Positions 18,110 through 27,974 of a DNA stretch of 64,000 nucleotides are shown piece by piece; position 1 is the stretch's first letter, and each line of letters opens with the position of its first letter. The notes beneath the pieces are model-generated. The model was not told the origin of the DNA, searched no databases, and was given only the letters and a program-made list of their open reading frames with translations. Origin of the DNA: Pseudoalteromonas luteoviolacea NCIMB 1944 (GTDB lineage Bacteria > Pseudomonadota > Gammaproteobacteria > Enterobacterales > Alteromonadaceae); assembly GCF_001625565.1 (NCBI RefSeq), contig NZ_AUXS01000011.1, positions 124,001 to 188,000 on the forward strand. Direction: 5' to 3'. The position numbers and the translations under genes were made by a program.

Positions 18110-18643
18110 ATGGCTAATATCGTATTTATTGCAACGAGCTTGGACGGTTATATCGCAGACAAGAATAATGGCATTGATTGGCTGCATTCAATCCCCGGTA
18201 CTGAAGGGCTTGATTTGGGATATGAAAAACATATCGCTTCGATAGATGCGTTAGTGATGGGACGAAACACCTTTGAGCTCGTATGCGGTCTTGACTGTGA
18301 TTGGCCGTATACCAAACCCGTATTTGTGCTGAGCAATACGTTGCAGGCCATACCTAATGGCTATGAAGATAAAATAAGATTGGTCAATGGGGAGCTGCCG
18401 CAGCTTGTAAAACAGCTAAACGACGAGGGGTTTGAGAATCTTTATATTGATGGCGGCGTGACAATACAGAGCTTTTTAAAAGCAGATATGATTGACGAAA
18501 TGATCATCACCACCATCCCTATTGTATTGGGCAGTGGCATACGCTTATTTGGCGAGCAATCACAGGCACTTAACTTTGCATGCACATTTTCTGAGCGGTT
18601 TGAAAATGGCATCTGCCAAAACGCTTTTACAAGAAAGCGCTAG
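18110..18643 (+). CDS. Dihydrofolate-reductase-like (RibD C-terminal family) protein
   Basis: 177 residues, ATG with GAGGAATTC upstream. The sequence matches the RibD_C/YwjB-type dihydrofolate reductase fold: an opening VFIATSLDGYIADKNNGIDWL, the central LVMGRNTFELV, FENLYIDGGVTIQSFL and a C-terminal IPIVLGSGIRLF. These proteins bind NADPH and reduce pterin-like or other substrates; few are characterised. It is divergent from and probably controlled by the TetR gene. The LysR gene downstream is convergent. Confidence 0.85.
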   Translation: MANIVFIATSLDGYIADKNNGIDWLHSIPGTEGLDLGYEKHIASIDALVMGRNTFELVCGLDCDWPYTKPVFVLSNTLQAIPNGYEDKIRLVNGELPQLVKQLNDEGFENLYIDGGVTIQSFLKADMIDEMIITTIPIVLGSGIRLFGEQSQALNFACTFSERFENGICQNAFTRKR

Positions 18644-18693
18644 GCCGGTCCGATGCAAAGGGTGAGGTGATATGTCCTCAACCTTTGTGGGTT

Positions 18694-19641
18694 TTACTTG
18701 GGTTGGTATATCTCGTTTATTCTAGGAATATTATGCTCCCAGCGTGGGATGGGTTCACCAATATAATGTCTTGCTGCGTCTAAGAATAGGCGTGTTCTCA
18801 CAGGGAGATCTCGGTGAGGATACACCGCATACATGGCACTGTAATCAGGCAAATTGACGTCGGTTAGCATAGGGACCAGCTGTTCGTGGTCAACGTGATC
18901 GGCAAAGAAAAATGCAGGTGCCGTACAAAAGGCATTGTGAGATAGCACTTTTTCTAACAGCGCCTCACCATCATTTGATTTGAATACGGGATTGATGGGT
19001 TGCTCTCGTTGCTTTCCTTTTTCATCAATGTAACTAATCGACTCAAAACGAATATGATTACTTGTATAGGCTGCAGCGGGCAGCTCGGCTAAATCTGCCA
19101 TCTTTTTTGGCTCACCATAGGTTTCGATAAACTGCGGCGTAGCTAGAATGAGCATACGATTGCGAGCTATTTTTCTGGCAATTAAGGAGGAGTCTCTAGG
19201 TTCACCAACACGAAAAGCCAAATCGAACCCTTCGGAGACCATGTCAATCACTCTGTCATCTAGTCGCAGCTCTATTGTGACTTGCGGAAAACGCTTTTGA
19301 AAGTCATTGATGACGGGCATTAGGTAGTATTTACCTAAATAACTCGATGAAGTTATTCGCAATAACCCTCTGGCTTCTTGGTGGTAGTTTTCAGCCATTT
19401 GCACTGTGTCTTGCAGCAGTAACCTAAGCTCTGCTGCCTTTTTTACCATTTCTGCACCAGCGGCGGTTAAGGAAAATGAACGGGTTGTACGATTTAATAA
19501 TCGAACACCAAGCTCTTCTTCCAATTTACTGATTTGTTTAGATATAACAGAGCGGTCAATGTTTCTTAGTTCAGCTGCTTTTGAAAAAGAGCCTTGCTCA
19601 ACAACTTCTAAAAGCATGATTAAACGACTAGTTGTATCCAT
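18694..19641 (-). CDS. LysR family transcriptional regulator
   Basis: 315 residues from the ATG at 19641, preferred over upstream in-frame starts (to 19674) because MDTTSRLIMLLEVVEQGSF is the usual LysR beginning. Residues 1-60 are the winged helix (SFSKAAELRNIDRSVISKQISKLEEELG). Residues ~90-300 are the effector domain (RGLLRITSSSYLG, DRVIDMVSEGFDLAFRVG). It is divergent from the RND efflux operon, with 123 bp between start codons, and most likely regulates it, as MexT does for mexEF-oprN in Pseudomonas. Confidence 0.9.
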   Translation of the reverse strand: MDTTSRLIMLLEVVEQGSFSKAAELRNIDRSVISKQISKLEEELGVRLLNRTTRSFSLTAAGAEMVKKAAELRLLLQDTVQMAENYHQEARGLLRITSSSYLGKYYLMPVINDFQKRFPQVTIELRLDDRVIDMVSEGFDLAFRVGEPRDSSLIARKIARNRMLILATPQFIETYGEPKKMADLAELPAAAYTSNHIRFESISYIDEKGKQREQPINPVFKSNDGEALLEKVLSHNAFCTAPAFFFADHVDHEQLVPMLTDVNLPDYSAMYAVYPHRDLPVRTRLFLDAARHYIGEPIPRWEHNIPRINEIYQPK

Positions 19642-19764
19642 TATTGGCATCACTAAAATGACTATTGGTGCCATTCTGGCATTAATGTTTTTAAAAAACC
19701 ACTATTTTTAGTCATTAATAACAGGCGTACGATGTCCACATATTAATTTCCAGCGGAGCAACAA

Positions 19765-20937
19765 ATGAAAAAGTTAGGTTTATCACTCAGTGCAGTGGCC
19801 CTTGCCCTCGTTTTAAGTGGTTGTGGCCAGTCTAATGCACAGCAAGGACAACAGCCGCCACCATTAACTATTGACGTTGCAAGCGTGCAGCTTGAGCAAG
19901 TTCAGTCTTGGCATACATTTACTACACGCCTCGAAGCCCCAGAACGTGTTTTGCTTAAACCTCGTGTATCCGGTCAGATTGAACGTATGGCATTTACCGA
20001 AGGTGAACGTGTCAACAAAGGGCAATTATTATTTAGCCTTGACCCGAGACCTTTTCAAGCACAAATTGACACTTTACAGGCACAGCTTGTAAGCGCTGAA
20101 GCAAGTTTAGAGCAAGCTCGCGGTGAAGCTGAGCGTGCAAATCGTTTGGTGGCACAAAATGCCATTTCTACAGAAGAAGCAGAGCAGCGTAGTGCGACAC
20201 TTCGTAGCGCAATAGCCAACAAAAATGCCATCGAGGCACGTCTGCAAAATGCGCAGTTAGATTTGGAGTTTAGTCAAGTTTCTGCGCCAATCAGTGGCAC
20301 TATTTCTCGCGCGGTAGCGACCAAGGGTAATTACGTTAAAGCGGGTGAGACGGAACTGACAACCATTGTTTCTGATGATGAAATTTACGCCTACTTTGAT
20401 GTTGATGAGCGTACTTGGAGTCGCCAATTTGCTGATGTGTCTGTTGAAGATGAAATTTCAGTGCAATTGCAGCGCCTAGGTCAAGCAACGCAGGTATCAG
20501 GTAAGCTTGATTTTATCGACAACGAAATTAACCCAAATACCGGAACACTGCGCGTGCGTGCAGTATTTGATGCACAACAACATAATCTTAAGCCAGGTTC
20601 ATTTGCGCGTGTATCAATCGGTGCACAAAATGCACAGCAAATGGCTATCGTCCCAGAACGCGCAATTGGCACAGATTTAAAAAACCGATTTGTATTAACC
20701 ATTGATGAAAACAATGTATTGCAATATCGCTTGGTTGAGCTAGGTGAGCGTTATGGCGCATTCCGCGCAATTAAATCGGGCCTAGAAGCGGGCGATCGCA
20801 TTGCGGTAAATGGTCCAGCGCGAGTGGGGCCGGGTATGCCAATTACACCAAATTCAGTCAGCTTAGCATTTGAAAATACTCAGTTTGTCTTAAAGCAGTC
20901 TGAATCAGCACCTGTTTTACTCAGTGCGGCAAACTAA
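19765..20937 (+). CDS. RND efflux periplasmic adaptor lipoprotein
   Basis: 390 residues. Signal peptide with lipobox LSGC (Cys ~21), so it is anchored in the inner membrane. The order is beta-barrel and lipoyl half (~40-100, VSGQIERMAFTEGERVNKGQLLF), alpha-helical hairpin (~100-165), second lipoyl half (VSAPISGTISRAVATKGNYV), barrel and membrane-proximal domain (~210-360). It links the RND pump to the outer-membrane channel. It is the first gene of a three- or four-gene operon, 9 bp before the permease. Family closest by eye: MexA/MexE/AcrA. Confidence 0.95.
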   Translation: MKKLGLSLSAVALALVLSGCGQSNAQQGQQPPPLTIDVASVQLEQVQSWHTFTTRLEAPERVLLKPRVSGQIERMAFTEGERVNKGQLLFSLDPRPFQAQIDTLQAQLVSAEASLEQARGEAERANRLVAQNAISTEEAEQRSATLRSAIANKNAIEARLQNAQLDLEFSQVSAPISGTISRAVATKGNYVKAGETELTTIVSDDEIYAYFDVDERTWSRQFADVSVEDEISVQLQRLGQATQVSGKLDFIDNEINPNTGTLRVRAVFDAQQHNLKPGSFARVSIGAQNAQQMAIVPERAIGTDLKNRFVLTIDENNVLQYRLVELGERYGAFRAIKSGLEAGDRIAVNGPARVGPGMPITPNSVSLAFENTQFVLKQSESAPVLLSAAN

Positions 20938-20946
20938 GAGAGCGTT

Positions 20947-23900
20947 ATGAAATTTTCCCACTTTTTTATAAACCGGCCTATTTTTGCGGCCATGCTGTCG
21001 ATGATTTTTATCATCACAGGAGCTATTTCTCTGTTCCAGCTGCCGGTCAGTGAATATCCAGAAGTTGTACCACCAACTGTGGTTGTCAACGCAACATACC
21101 CTGGCGCAAACCCTAAGGTTATTGCGGAGACGGTGGCTACGCCCCTTGAACAGGAGCTAAATGGCCTTGAAAATATGTTGTATCACGGCTCGCAAGCAAC
21201 CAGTGACGGTCGCTTAACGCTGACTGTAACCTTTGCACTGGGCACAGATCTTGACCAAGCGCAAGTACAGGTACAAAACCGTGTAAACAATGCGTTACCG
21301 CGATTGCCGCAAGAAGTACAGCGTTTGGGTGTAACTGCTCAAAAGTCGTCGCCTAACCTCGCATTGGTTGTACATTTAGTTTCGCCAAATGGCGAACAAG
21401 ACACTGCTTACATGGCTAACTACGCCGATTTATATATCAAAGATGAATTAAAGCGCTTACCCGGTGTTGGTGACTTACAGCTATTTGGTGGTGCTAAGTA
21501 TTCGATGCGTGTGTGGTTAAACCCAGATGCCCTTGCTGCACGTAACCTCACTGCTTCAGATGTGGTTAATGCGCTACGTACTCAAAACCAGCAGGTCGCT
21601 GCAGGCTCATTGGGTGCACAACCGACGCCTGAAGAAAACCAATTCCAGATCTTATTAAATGTAAAAGGTCGTTTAGGCAGCATTGAAGAATTTGAAAGTG
21701 TTGTAATTAAAGTGGGCGAGAATGGCGCACTAACTCGCTTAAAAGACATAGCGCGTGTTGAGCTTGGCCAAGAAAACTATGCACTGCGTGCCATGTTAGA
21801 TAATCAGCCAGCATTGGCGATGCCGATTTTCCAACGCCCGGGTACCAATGCAATTGAATTGTCGGACGATGTGCGCGAGACCATGTCACGTCTTGAGAAA
21901 ACGTTCCCAGCGGGTATGACATACGAAATTGCCTATGATCCAACTGTGTTTGTGCGTGGCTCAATTGATGCCGTTATCATGACGTTAATGGAAGCGATCC
22001 TACTGGTTGTTGTCGTGGTGGTGGTGTTTTTACAAACTTGGCGTGCGTCTATCATCCCTCTGATCGCCGTGCCAGTATCATTGATTGGTACGTTTGCTGT
22101 GATGCAAATGTTAGGTGTCTCTATCAATACCTTATCTTTATTCGGTTTGGTATTGGCAATCGGTATTGTTGTGGATGACGCCATTGTTGTGGTTGAAAAC
22201 GTCGAACGTAATATTGCCGACGGTCACAGTCCATATGAGGCAACTAAAATTGCCATGACCGAAGTTACAGGCCCAATTATCGCCATCGCATTTGTATTGT
22301 GTGCGGTATTTATCCCAACAGCATTTATCACAGGCTTGTCTGGTCAGTTTTATAAGCAGTTTGCATTAACTATTACTATTTCAACGCTGATTTCAGCATT
22401 TAACTCACTGACGTTGTCGCCAGCGCTGTCAGCTATTTTGTTAAAGTCGCATGATGCACCAAAAGACCGACTAACCCGTATTTTGGACAAGCTATTTGGC
22501 GCGTGGTTATTCAAGCCGTTCAACCGTTTATTTGATAAAGGTGCAAAAGGTTATGAAGCCGTCGTTAAAAAGCTGATTCGTATGAGTGTGGTTGTGGGCG
22601 TGGTATATCTTGCATTGGTTGGCTCTACTATTGGTTTGTTCCAGTCGGTACCAGGTGGGTTTATTCCACAACAAGACAAGCAGTACCTCGTTGCCGTTGC
22701 GCAATTACCTGATGCTGCGAGCTTAGAGCGTACAGAAGAAGTCATTAAACAGATGCAAGAAATTGCACTTGAAGTACCGGGTGTTGCCCATACGGTTGCT
22801 TTCCCTGGTCTATCTGTGAATGGCTTTACCAATAGCACCAACAGCGGCATTGTGTTTACTCCTTTGGATGATTTTGCCGATAGAAATGACCCGAGTTTGT
22901 CAGCGCAGGCAATTGCGATGCAGCTTAATATGCGTTTTGCAGCCATTGATGAAGCCTTTGTGGCAGTATTTCCGCCGCCGCCAATTTTAGGCTTAGGCAC
23001 AACGGGTGGTTTTAAACTGCAAATTCAAGACCGAGCAAACCAAGGGTTTGAAGCACTCTTTGCTGCGCTGCAAGCGACCATTGGTGCTGCTCAGCAAGAC
23101 CCAGCACTAACCGGCCTTTACTCAAGCTTTAGAGTACAGGTACCGCAAATGGACATTAATATCGACCGTGAACAGGCGCTTATTCAAGGTATTCCATTAC
23201 AGGAAGTATTTGATGCGCTGCAAGTTTACCTCGGTTCTGTATACGTTAACGATTTCAACTTGTTTGGCCGTACTTACCAAGTGAAAGCACAAGCTGACGC
23301 TGAGTTTAGAGCCAAGAAGGAGCAAATAAATAACCTTAAAGTACGTAACGCTGCTGGCAACATGGTACCTCTGGGTTCTGTTGTGACTGTAGAAGCGACG
23401 ACCGGTCCAGATCGTGTGATGCACTACAATGGGTACGTGACAGCAGAGCTTAACGGTAGCCCAGCGCCGGGTTACAGCTCGGATCAGGCGCAACAAGCAA
23501 TTGAAAAAGTGCTTGAAAAAACGCTGCCTGAGGGCATGGCTTTTGAGTGGACAGAAGTGACGTATCAGCAGATCTTGGCTGGTAATACTATGGTGTACGT
23601 ATTCCCCTTGGTTGTGGTACTGGTATTTATGGTACTAGCGGCGCAGTACGAGAGTTTACGTTTGCCACTGGCAATCATCTTAATCGTACCTATGACAATA
23701 TTCTCAGCGCTAGCAGGTGTATATATGCTAGGCGGTGACAACAACATATTCACGCAAATTGCATTGATTGTATTAGTTGCGCTGGCATCGAAAAACGCCA
23801 TATTGATGGTGGAATTTGCCAGAGACAAACATGTTCAGGGCGCGACACACATAGAGGCAATTATTGAAGCATGTCGTTTAAGATTGCGTCCAATTTTGAT

Positions 23901-24075
23901 GACATCTATCGCCTTTACCGCCGGTGTTATACCGTTAGTATTGGCATCTGGAGCGGGTGCAGAGATGCGTCAAGCCATGGGTAACGCGGTATTCTTCGGC
24001 ATGATAGGTGTCACGGTGTTCGGCTTGCTATTTACCCCAGTGTTTTATCGTCTAGTAACGCCTAAGGAGCAATAA
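20947..24075 (+). CDS. RND multidrug efflux permease (HAE-1 family)
   Basis: 1042 residues, the usual length for AcrB/MexF-type pumps. It has an N-terminal FFINRPIFAAMLSMIF helix, twelve predicted membrane segments in two groups, and two large periplasmic loops with the ELNGLENMLY and PPPPILGLGTTGGF motifs. The proton-relay helix contains VLAIGIVVDDAIVVVEN, with its paired Asp. It is a proton-driven exporter in the inner membrane that works with the adjacent adaptor and channel. Substrates cannot be told from sequence. Confidence 0.95.
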   Translation: MKFSHFFINRPIFAAMLSMIFIITGAISLFQLPVSEYPEVVPPTVVVNATYPGANPKVIAETVATPLEQELNGLENMLYHGSQATSDGRLTLTVTFALGTDLDQAQVQVQNRVNNALPRLPQEVQRLGVTAQKSSPNLALVVHLVSPNGEQDTAYMANYADLYIKDELKRLPGVGDLQLFGGAKYSMRVWLNPDALAARNLTASDVVNALRTQNQQVAAGSLGAQPTPEENQFQILLNVKGRLGSIEEFESVVIKVGENGALTRLKDIARVELGQENYALRAMLDNQPALAMPIFQRPGTNAIELSDDVRETMSRLEKTFPAGMTYEIAYDPTVFVRGSIDAVIMTLMEAILLVVVVVVVFLQTWRASIIPLIAVPVSLIGTFAVMQMLGVSINTLSLFGLVLAIGIVVDDAIVVVENVERNIADGHSPYEATKIAMTEVTGPIIAIAFVLCAVFIPTAFITGLSGQFYKQFALTITISTLISAFNSLTLSPALSAILLKSHDAPKDRLTRILDKLFGAWLFKPFNRLFDKGAKGYEAVVKKLIRMSVVVGVVYLALVGSTIGLFQSVPGGFIPQQDKQYLVAVAQLPDAASLERTEEVIKQMQEIALEVPGVAHTVAFPGLSVNGFTNSTNSGIVFTPLDDFADRNDPSLSAQAIAMQLNMRFAAIDEAFVAVFPPPPILGLGTTGGFKLQIQDRANQGFEALFAALQATIGAAQQDPALTGLYSSFRVQVPQMDINIDREQALIQGIPLQEVFDALQVYLGSVYVNDFNLFGRTYQVKAQADAEFRAKKEQINNLKVRNAAGNMVPLGSVVTVEATTGPDRVMHYNGYVTAELNGSPAPGYSSDQAQQAIEKVLEKTLPEGMAFEWTEVTYQQILAGNTMVYVFPLVVVLVFMVLAAQYESLRLPLAIILIVPMTIFSALAGVYMLGGDNNIFTQIALIVLVALASKNAILMVEFARDKHVQGATHIEAIIEACRLRLRPILMTSIAFTAGVIPLVLASGAGAEMRQAMGNAVFFGMIGVTVFGLLFTPVFYRLVTPKEQ

Positions 24076-24077
24076 AC

Positions 24078-25496
24078 ATGCGAGCAATTAAACTGTCTAT
24101 TATAAGTCTTGCTGTGGCCTCTGTGGTTGGGTGCACTAGCACATCGTATGAGCAAGATGTAGCGGCAAGTCAGCAGACGTTTAACACTAAAGTTGAAAAC
24201 ACGCAGGCACTGGCAGCAGTGACTATGTCTGATGAAGCCAACTGGTGGCAGCAATTAGATGACAATAATTTAAACCAATTGGTGGCTGACGTGATGTCAG
24301 CTAACCAAAACCTTAAGGCCTCTGCAGCGCGCTTGCGCGCTGCAATGGCGGGGCTAAATGAAGCACAGCGTGCACGTTTACCGCAAGGTAATGTGAATAT
24401 TACCGCGCAAAGGGGCACGACTTTACTTCCAAACGGTACGCAAAGTAGCGTTACTGAGTCACTAAACGGTGGTGGCGCGCTGACATGGGATGTTGATTTA
24501 TCTGGACGCATTGCGAAGCTTGCCAACGCGGCGTCAGCGGCAGCCGAATCACAGCAAGGGCAATACCAAGCCTTAGCGGGCGAGTTAGTGACAACCAGTA
24601 TTCAAAGTTATTTACAATGGCAAGCGCTGCAACAGACTCAGCAGTTAACTGAAGCACAGCTAAAAGCGCTGGAAGAGTCCATAGCGATCATTGAGATCCG
24701 TGTTAAAGAAGGCGTAGCCACTGAGCTTGAGCTTAATCGTACCAAGTCACAATATTTTGAACATAAGCAGCGGCTACCACAAATAGCGACTGAGCTTGCA
24801 CAAGTTGAGCAAACGCTGGCTGTATTGACCAACAAATCGACAGATAATCTAGGCCTACTTGCGCTTAATAAGTCGCGCTACGAACAGCTTGCGATTACCG
24901 TGAATTTGAGCTCGGCCTCAGATGCCTTATTACAACGCGGTGACGTGCAAAGTGCCATTGCAACGTTAAAGCAACAAAGTTACTTGTCGCAAAGTGCTGA
25001 GCGTGCCTTATACCCAGATATTAGTTTTTCGGCGTTTGCGGGAGTATTGAACCCAACGGCTATAAACTTTAGTGATACCCAGTCAAACTGGCAGGTATCA
25101 CCTACCCTGAGTTGGTCGCTGTTTAGCTATCCACAACTGCTGGCTCAGCTGGATAGACAAGAGGCGATCACACAGGCCAGCTATTATGACTATCGCCAAA
25201 AGCTTACCAATGTACTTGCGCAAGCTGAGTATTCACTCCGGGCTTTATCTCAAGCAAAAGTGCAGCTAAATTATGCACATGAGCAAGTTATAGCGGCAGA
25301 AAATGCGTATTTGCAAGCAACAGCGGGATATAAAGAGGGACAATTGGGTTATCTTGAGTTGTTGGATGCGCGGCAAGATGTTTTAATAGCGCAACAATCG
25401 CAAATGGCCATGAGAAATATGCTACTAAGTTCGTCGGTAAGTGTATATGGTGAATTAAACGGGCAATGGTCTAAGGCTTTAGTTGCGAGCATTTAA
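24078..25496 (+). CDS. Outer-membrane efflux channel, NodT/OprM-like lipoprotein
   Basis: 472 residues, starting 2 bp after the permease stop. The lipobox VVGC gives Cys19, a lipidated outer-membrane anchor. Two OEP repeats follow: helices around WWQQLDDNNLNQLV and LKASAARLRAAMAGL, then the second set ending YLELLDARQDVLIAQQ. It forms the TolC-type trimeric channel of the tripartite pump. Confidence 0.93.
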   Translation: MRAIKLSIISLAVASVVGCTSTSYEQDVAASQQTFNTKVENTQALAAVTMSDEANWWQQLDDNNLNQLVADVMSANQNLKASAARLRAAMAGLNEAQRARLPQGNVNITAQRGTTLLPNGTQSSVTESLNGGGALTWDVDLSGRIAKLANAASAAAESQQGQYQALAGELVTTSIQSYLQWQALQQTQQLTEAQLKALEESIAIIEIRVKEGVATELELNRTKSQYFEHKQRLPQIATELAQVEQTLAVLTNKSTDNLGLLALNKSRYEQLAITVNLSSASDALLQRGDVQSAIATLKQQSYLSQSAERALYPDISFSAFAGVLNPTAINFSDTQSNWQVSPTLSWSLFSYPQLLAQLDRQEAITQASYYDYRQKLTNVLAQAEYSLRALSQAKVQLNYAHEQVIAAENAYLQATAGYKEGQLGYLELLDARQDVLIAQQSQMAMRNMLLSSSVSVYGELNGQWSKALVASI

Positions 25497-25534
25497 TGCT
25501 CGCAAACGCGCCACTTTTGGAGAAACAAGTAACT

Positions 25535-26542
25535 ATGTCTACCGAACAAACTAAGATGAAGGCCTTGGAGCTACGCTCGCATGGGCTTGACTTTGATTTA
25601 GTCATGAGCGAGCAGGCGATGCCAGAACCAAGTAGCAATGAGCTGCTGGTAGCCATTGAATATGTGGCACTCAATCACTTAGATGCGAGAATGGCAAGGG
25701 ATGGGTTTAGCCAATGGGAATACCCGCATATTTTGGGCCTTGACGCTGTTGGCACTGTGGTCAAAGCAGGTAAGGGGGTGTTTCCTAAAGCAGGGGCGCG
25801 GGTTTTATTTAATGCAAATTTAGCCCAAAAAGGAATGTTAAAAGAGTTTGCCGTAGTGCCAAACCATGCAGTGTCTGAATTACCTACGGATATCAGCCCT
25901 GAGGTGGCGGTTATCTTACCTAATGCAGGTATGGCTGCGTTGCTTGCGATTGAAAAGTTAAAGCTTACAGAGGGCGACTCTTTGGCAATTAACAGTGCAC
26001 AAGGGGCGGTGGCGCACTTTGCAATTCAGTACGCAAAGCAAAAAGGCGCACAAGTATTTGCTTTTGCACAAAAGGAACATCACAAAAGGCTGCGTAAGCT
26101 CGGTGCAGATTTTGCCTTCGACTGTGAATCAGACAGCGTTTGTGATCAAATCAAACGTGAAATAGGTCCTGAAGGATTCGATTGTATTTTAAATACATCA
26201 GGTGGAGATTCTTTTATCGAAGACCTGAGACATTTGCGTTTTTGTGGTCGTATTGCCTGTTTAAATGGTTTTGGTCATATCCCGGAAGAGTTGCTGTTTG
26301 AAAAAGCGCCAAATATTGGAGTGGTGTCAATTGGCGGTGCTTGGTTGGCAAACAACTTATGTGCACAACAGCACTTATGCTTTATGGGCCAAAAGTTACT
26401 AGCGGATGTGAAGTCAGGGCAGCTTAAAGTGCCTGATATCGAGCTCATAGAGTTTAGTGCTCAAGCCGTAAAAGATACTTTGTCGTGTTTGCTTACTTCT
26501 TCGTGTCAAAAGCGGCCAGTGATAAAAATAGAACACGCATAA
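25535..26542 (+). CDS. Quinone-oxidoreductase-type (zinc-independent MDR) dehydrogenase
   Basis: 335 residues from the ATG at 25535; an upstream in-frame ATG at 25496 overlaps the channel gene stop and is less likely. N-terminal GroES-like domain (ILGLDAVGTVVKAGKGVFPKAG), then a Rossmann domain with a degenerate nucleotide loop (INSAQGAVAHFAIQYAKQKG; the family has GxxGxVG). It lacks the structural-zinc Cys cluster, so it belongs to the QOR/zinc-independent branch. It directly follows the RND operon. In Pseudomonas the oxidoreductase MexS lies next to mexT-mexEF-oprN and affects pump induction; a similar detoxifying or signal-clearing role is inference. Confidence 0.85.
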   Translation: MSTEQTKMKALELRSHGLDFDLVMSEQAMPEPSSNELLVAIEYVALNHLDARMARDGFSQWEYPHILGLDAVGTVVKAGKGVFPKAGARVLFNANLAQKGMLKEFAVVPNHAVSELPTDISPEVAVILPNAGMAALLAIEKLKLTEGDSLAINSAQGAVAHFAIQYAKQKGAQVFAFAQKEHHKRLRKLGADFAFDCESDSVCDQIKREIGPEGFDCILNTSGGDSFIEDLRHLRFCGRIACLNGFGHIPEELLFEKAPNIGVVSIGGAWLANNLCAQQHLCFMGQKLLADVKSGQLKVPDIELIEFSAQAVKDTLSCLLTSSCQKRPVIKIEHA

Positions 26543-26572
26543 AAAAAGCCACAACCTAGGTTGTGGCTTTTT
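26541..26572. terminator. Bidirectional Rho-independent terminator
   Basis: A perfect 20-bp palindrome with GCCACAACCT arms (26548-26567), flanked by A7 on the left and T5 on the right. It serves both convergent genes. Confidence 0.9.
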
Positions 26573-26575
26573 CGT

Positions 26576-27097
26576 TTAGAACTTTGCTGAGTACGATAAA
26601 GATAAAAAGTCCAGCCCTGGGTTGGGGCTTTTAAACCCCGCGTTAGAATAATGAATATATCGCATCGCGATATTGGCATCTCCTAAGTCATAAACAAATC
26701 CAAGCCTGTCTTCAAATTGATAGTGAGTGCTGACGTTCTTACCTGCAAACTGCGTATCTTCTAATAACGCTACGCCAATGCCAAATTCAATGGATAAAGG
26801 CTTGTTGTAGACGGTAGTGATAGGGTATTGGATCACAGGGGAGACGGCCAATACAAAATTTTGATCATACTTGCCGCTGTCGCCAAACCGCCAAAAGTTA
26901 ACGCTTGATTCAAAATACATATTAACTAGGTGCCAGTTTTCTGGTAGCCAGTCATTGGTATGATATTGATATGCAAGCTTAACACCTCGAACATCACCCT
27001 CACCATGAATGTAATGTATGCCATAACCGTGGGATGTACCGGCCATTGCCGAAGTCGACAAGGCTAAAGAAAAAAGAAGGCTAGGTATGTGTTTCAT
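26576..27097 (-). CDS. PagL-like lipid A 3-O-deacylase, outer-membrane beta-barrel
   Basis: 173 residues from the ATG at 27097, chosen for its GAGAAG ribosome site 6 nt upstream and the clean signal peptide ending AMA. The alternating hydrophobic pattern fits an 8-strand barrel and the protein ends in Phe, as outer-membrane proteins do. The motif HYSNAG-xxx-PNPG at 149-161 is the PagL active-site region. PagL uses a His-Ser-Glu triad (H126, S128, E140 in P. aeruginosa); here the equivalents are H149, S151 and D163, so the acid is Asp. Family reaction: removal of the 3-position acyl chain of lipid A. The substitution leaves activity uncertain. Confidence 0.75.
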   Translation of the reverse strand: MKHIPSLLFSLALSTSAMAGTSHGYGIHYIHGEGDVRGVKLAYQYHTNDWLPENWHLVNMYFESSVNFWRFGDSGKYDQNFVLAVSPVIQYPITTVYNKPLSIEFGIGVALLEDTQFAGKNVSTHYQFEDRLGFVYDLGDANIAMRYIHYSNAGFKSPNPGLDFLSLSYSAKF

Positions 27098-27335
27098 AGA
27101 GTACTTCTCGATAACCATTTTGATGTATTTTGCGCGTTCTTTTTGTGTCTAAATAGAAGTGTTAAAGCACCTTATTGGTGCTTTATTGGCATCATTTTGA
27201 TAGTCGTTTGTTTTTATTTGATATTTTCAATTTGTGCCGTTATGGCATCAATCATTTGAGGTTTTGTTGACATATTTATCGGTAAAGGAGGTGTACAATT
27301 AGCTTAATCGCACCTTAACGACGAAAGAGAACATC

Positions 27336-27974
27336 ATGACTAACAACTTGTTAAAAGCACTTACTTTCTTAGTTGGACTGGCAATGAGTTTGAGCTTTTC
27401 AGCGCATAGCCAGCAAAGTGTCACGTCGTACACGCAGCTTGATACTTTGGCCCATGACTTGAGTTTGCAATTTAAGGATGCGACACAACAATTGGCTGCA
27501 CTACCCGACGTAGAGCGAGATCAAAGGGCGAAACAACTGGTTAATGCACAGCTTGTTCCTCATCTCGACTTAGAGTTTTCGTCCTTAAAGCTACTTGGCA
27601 AACATGTTCGGGGGCTAGATAGACAGCAAACCGCAGAATTCACCAAGTTGATAGAGTCTCAGTTAGTAAACATGTATGCGCAGGTGCTTATTGACTATAA
27701 AGGGGCTGATGTAGCGTTAAAGACTTTGCAAACCAATCAGGGTCGCAAGTTTGCCGAAGCAGCGATTGAAATAGAGAAAGCCAATAGCGAACGTTCGCAA
27801 TTGATTTTTAAATTTAAGCAAGATACACAAGGTCAATGGCGAGTTTATGATGTGGTTTCTCGACATGTATCGCAGTTGAGTGTAAAACGTCAAAGTTTAG
27901 TATTAAAAATCAGCAAAATTGGCTTTGAACAACTAAATCATGAACTTAGACAGTCACAAAGAAATGAAATTTAG
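27336..27974 (+). CDS. MlaC/Ttg2D-like periplasmic phospholipid-binding protein
   Basis: 212 residues. Signal peptide ~1-25 (ending AHS/Q). The helical-plus-sheet pattern, with LVPHLDLEFSSLKLLGKHV, FTKLIESQLVNMYAQVLIDYKG and WRVYDVVSRHVS, matches the MlaC (Tgt/Ttg2D) family, which carries phospholipids between the outer membrane and the MlaFEDB ABC transporter. The rest of the mla operon is absent here, so this is a stand-alone paralog. The similar-length family norm is ~190-215 residues. Confidence 0.75.
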   Translation: MTNNLLKALTFLVGLAMSLSFSAHSQQSVTSYTQLDTLAHDLSLQFKDATQQLAALPDVERDQRAKQLVNAQLVPHLDLEFSSLKLLGKHVRGLDRQQTAEFTKLIESQLVNMYAQVLIDYKGADVALKTLQTNQGRKFAEAAIEIEKANSERSQLIFKFKQDTQGQWRVYDVVSRHVSQLSVKRQSLVLKISKIGFEQLNHELRQSQRNEI

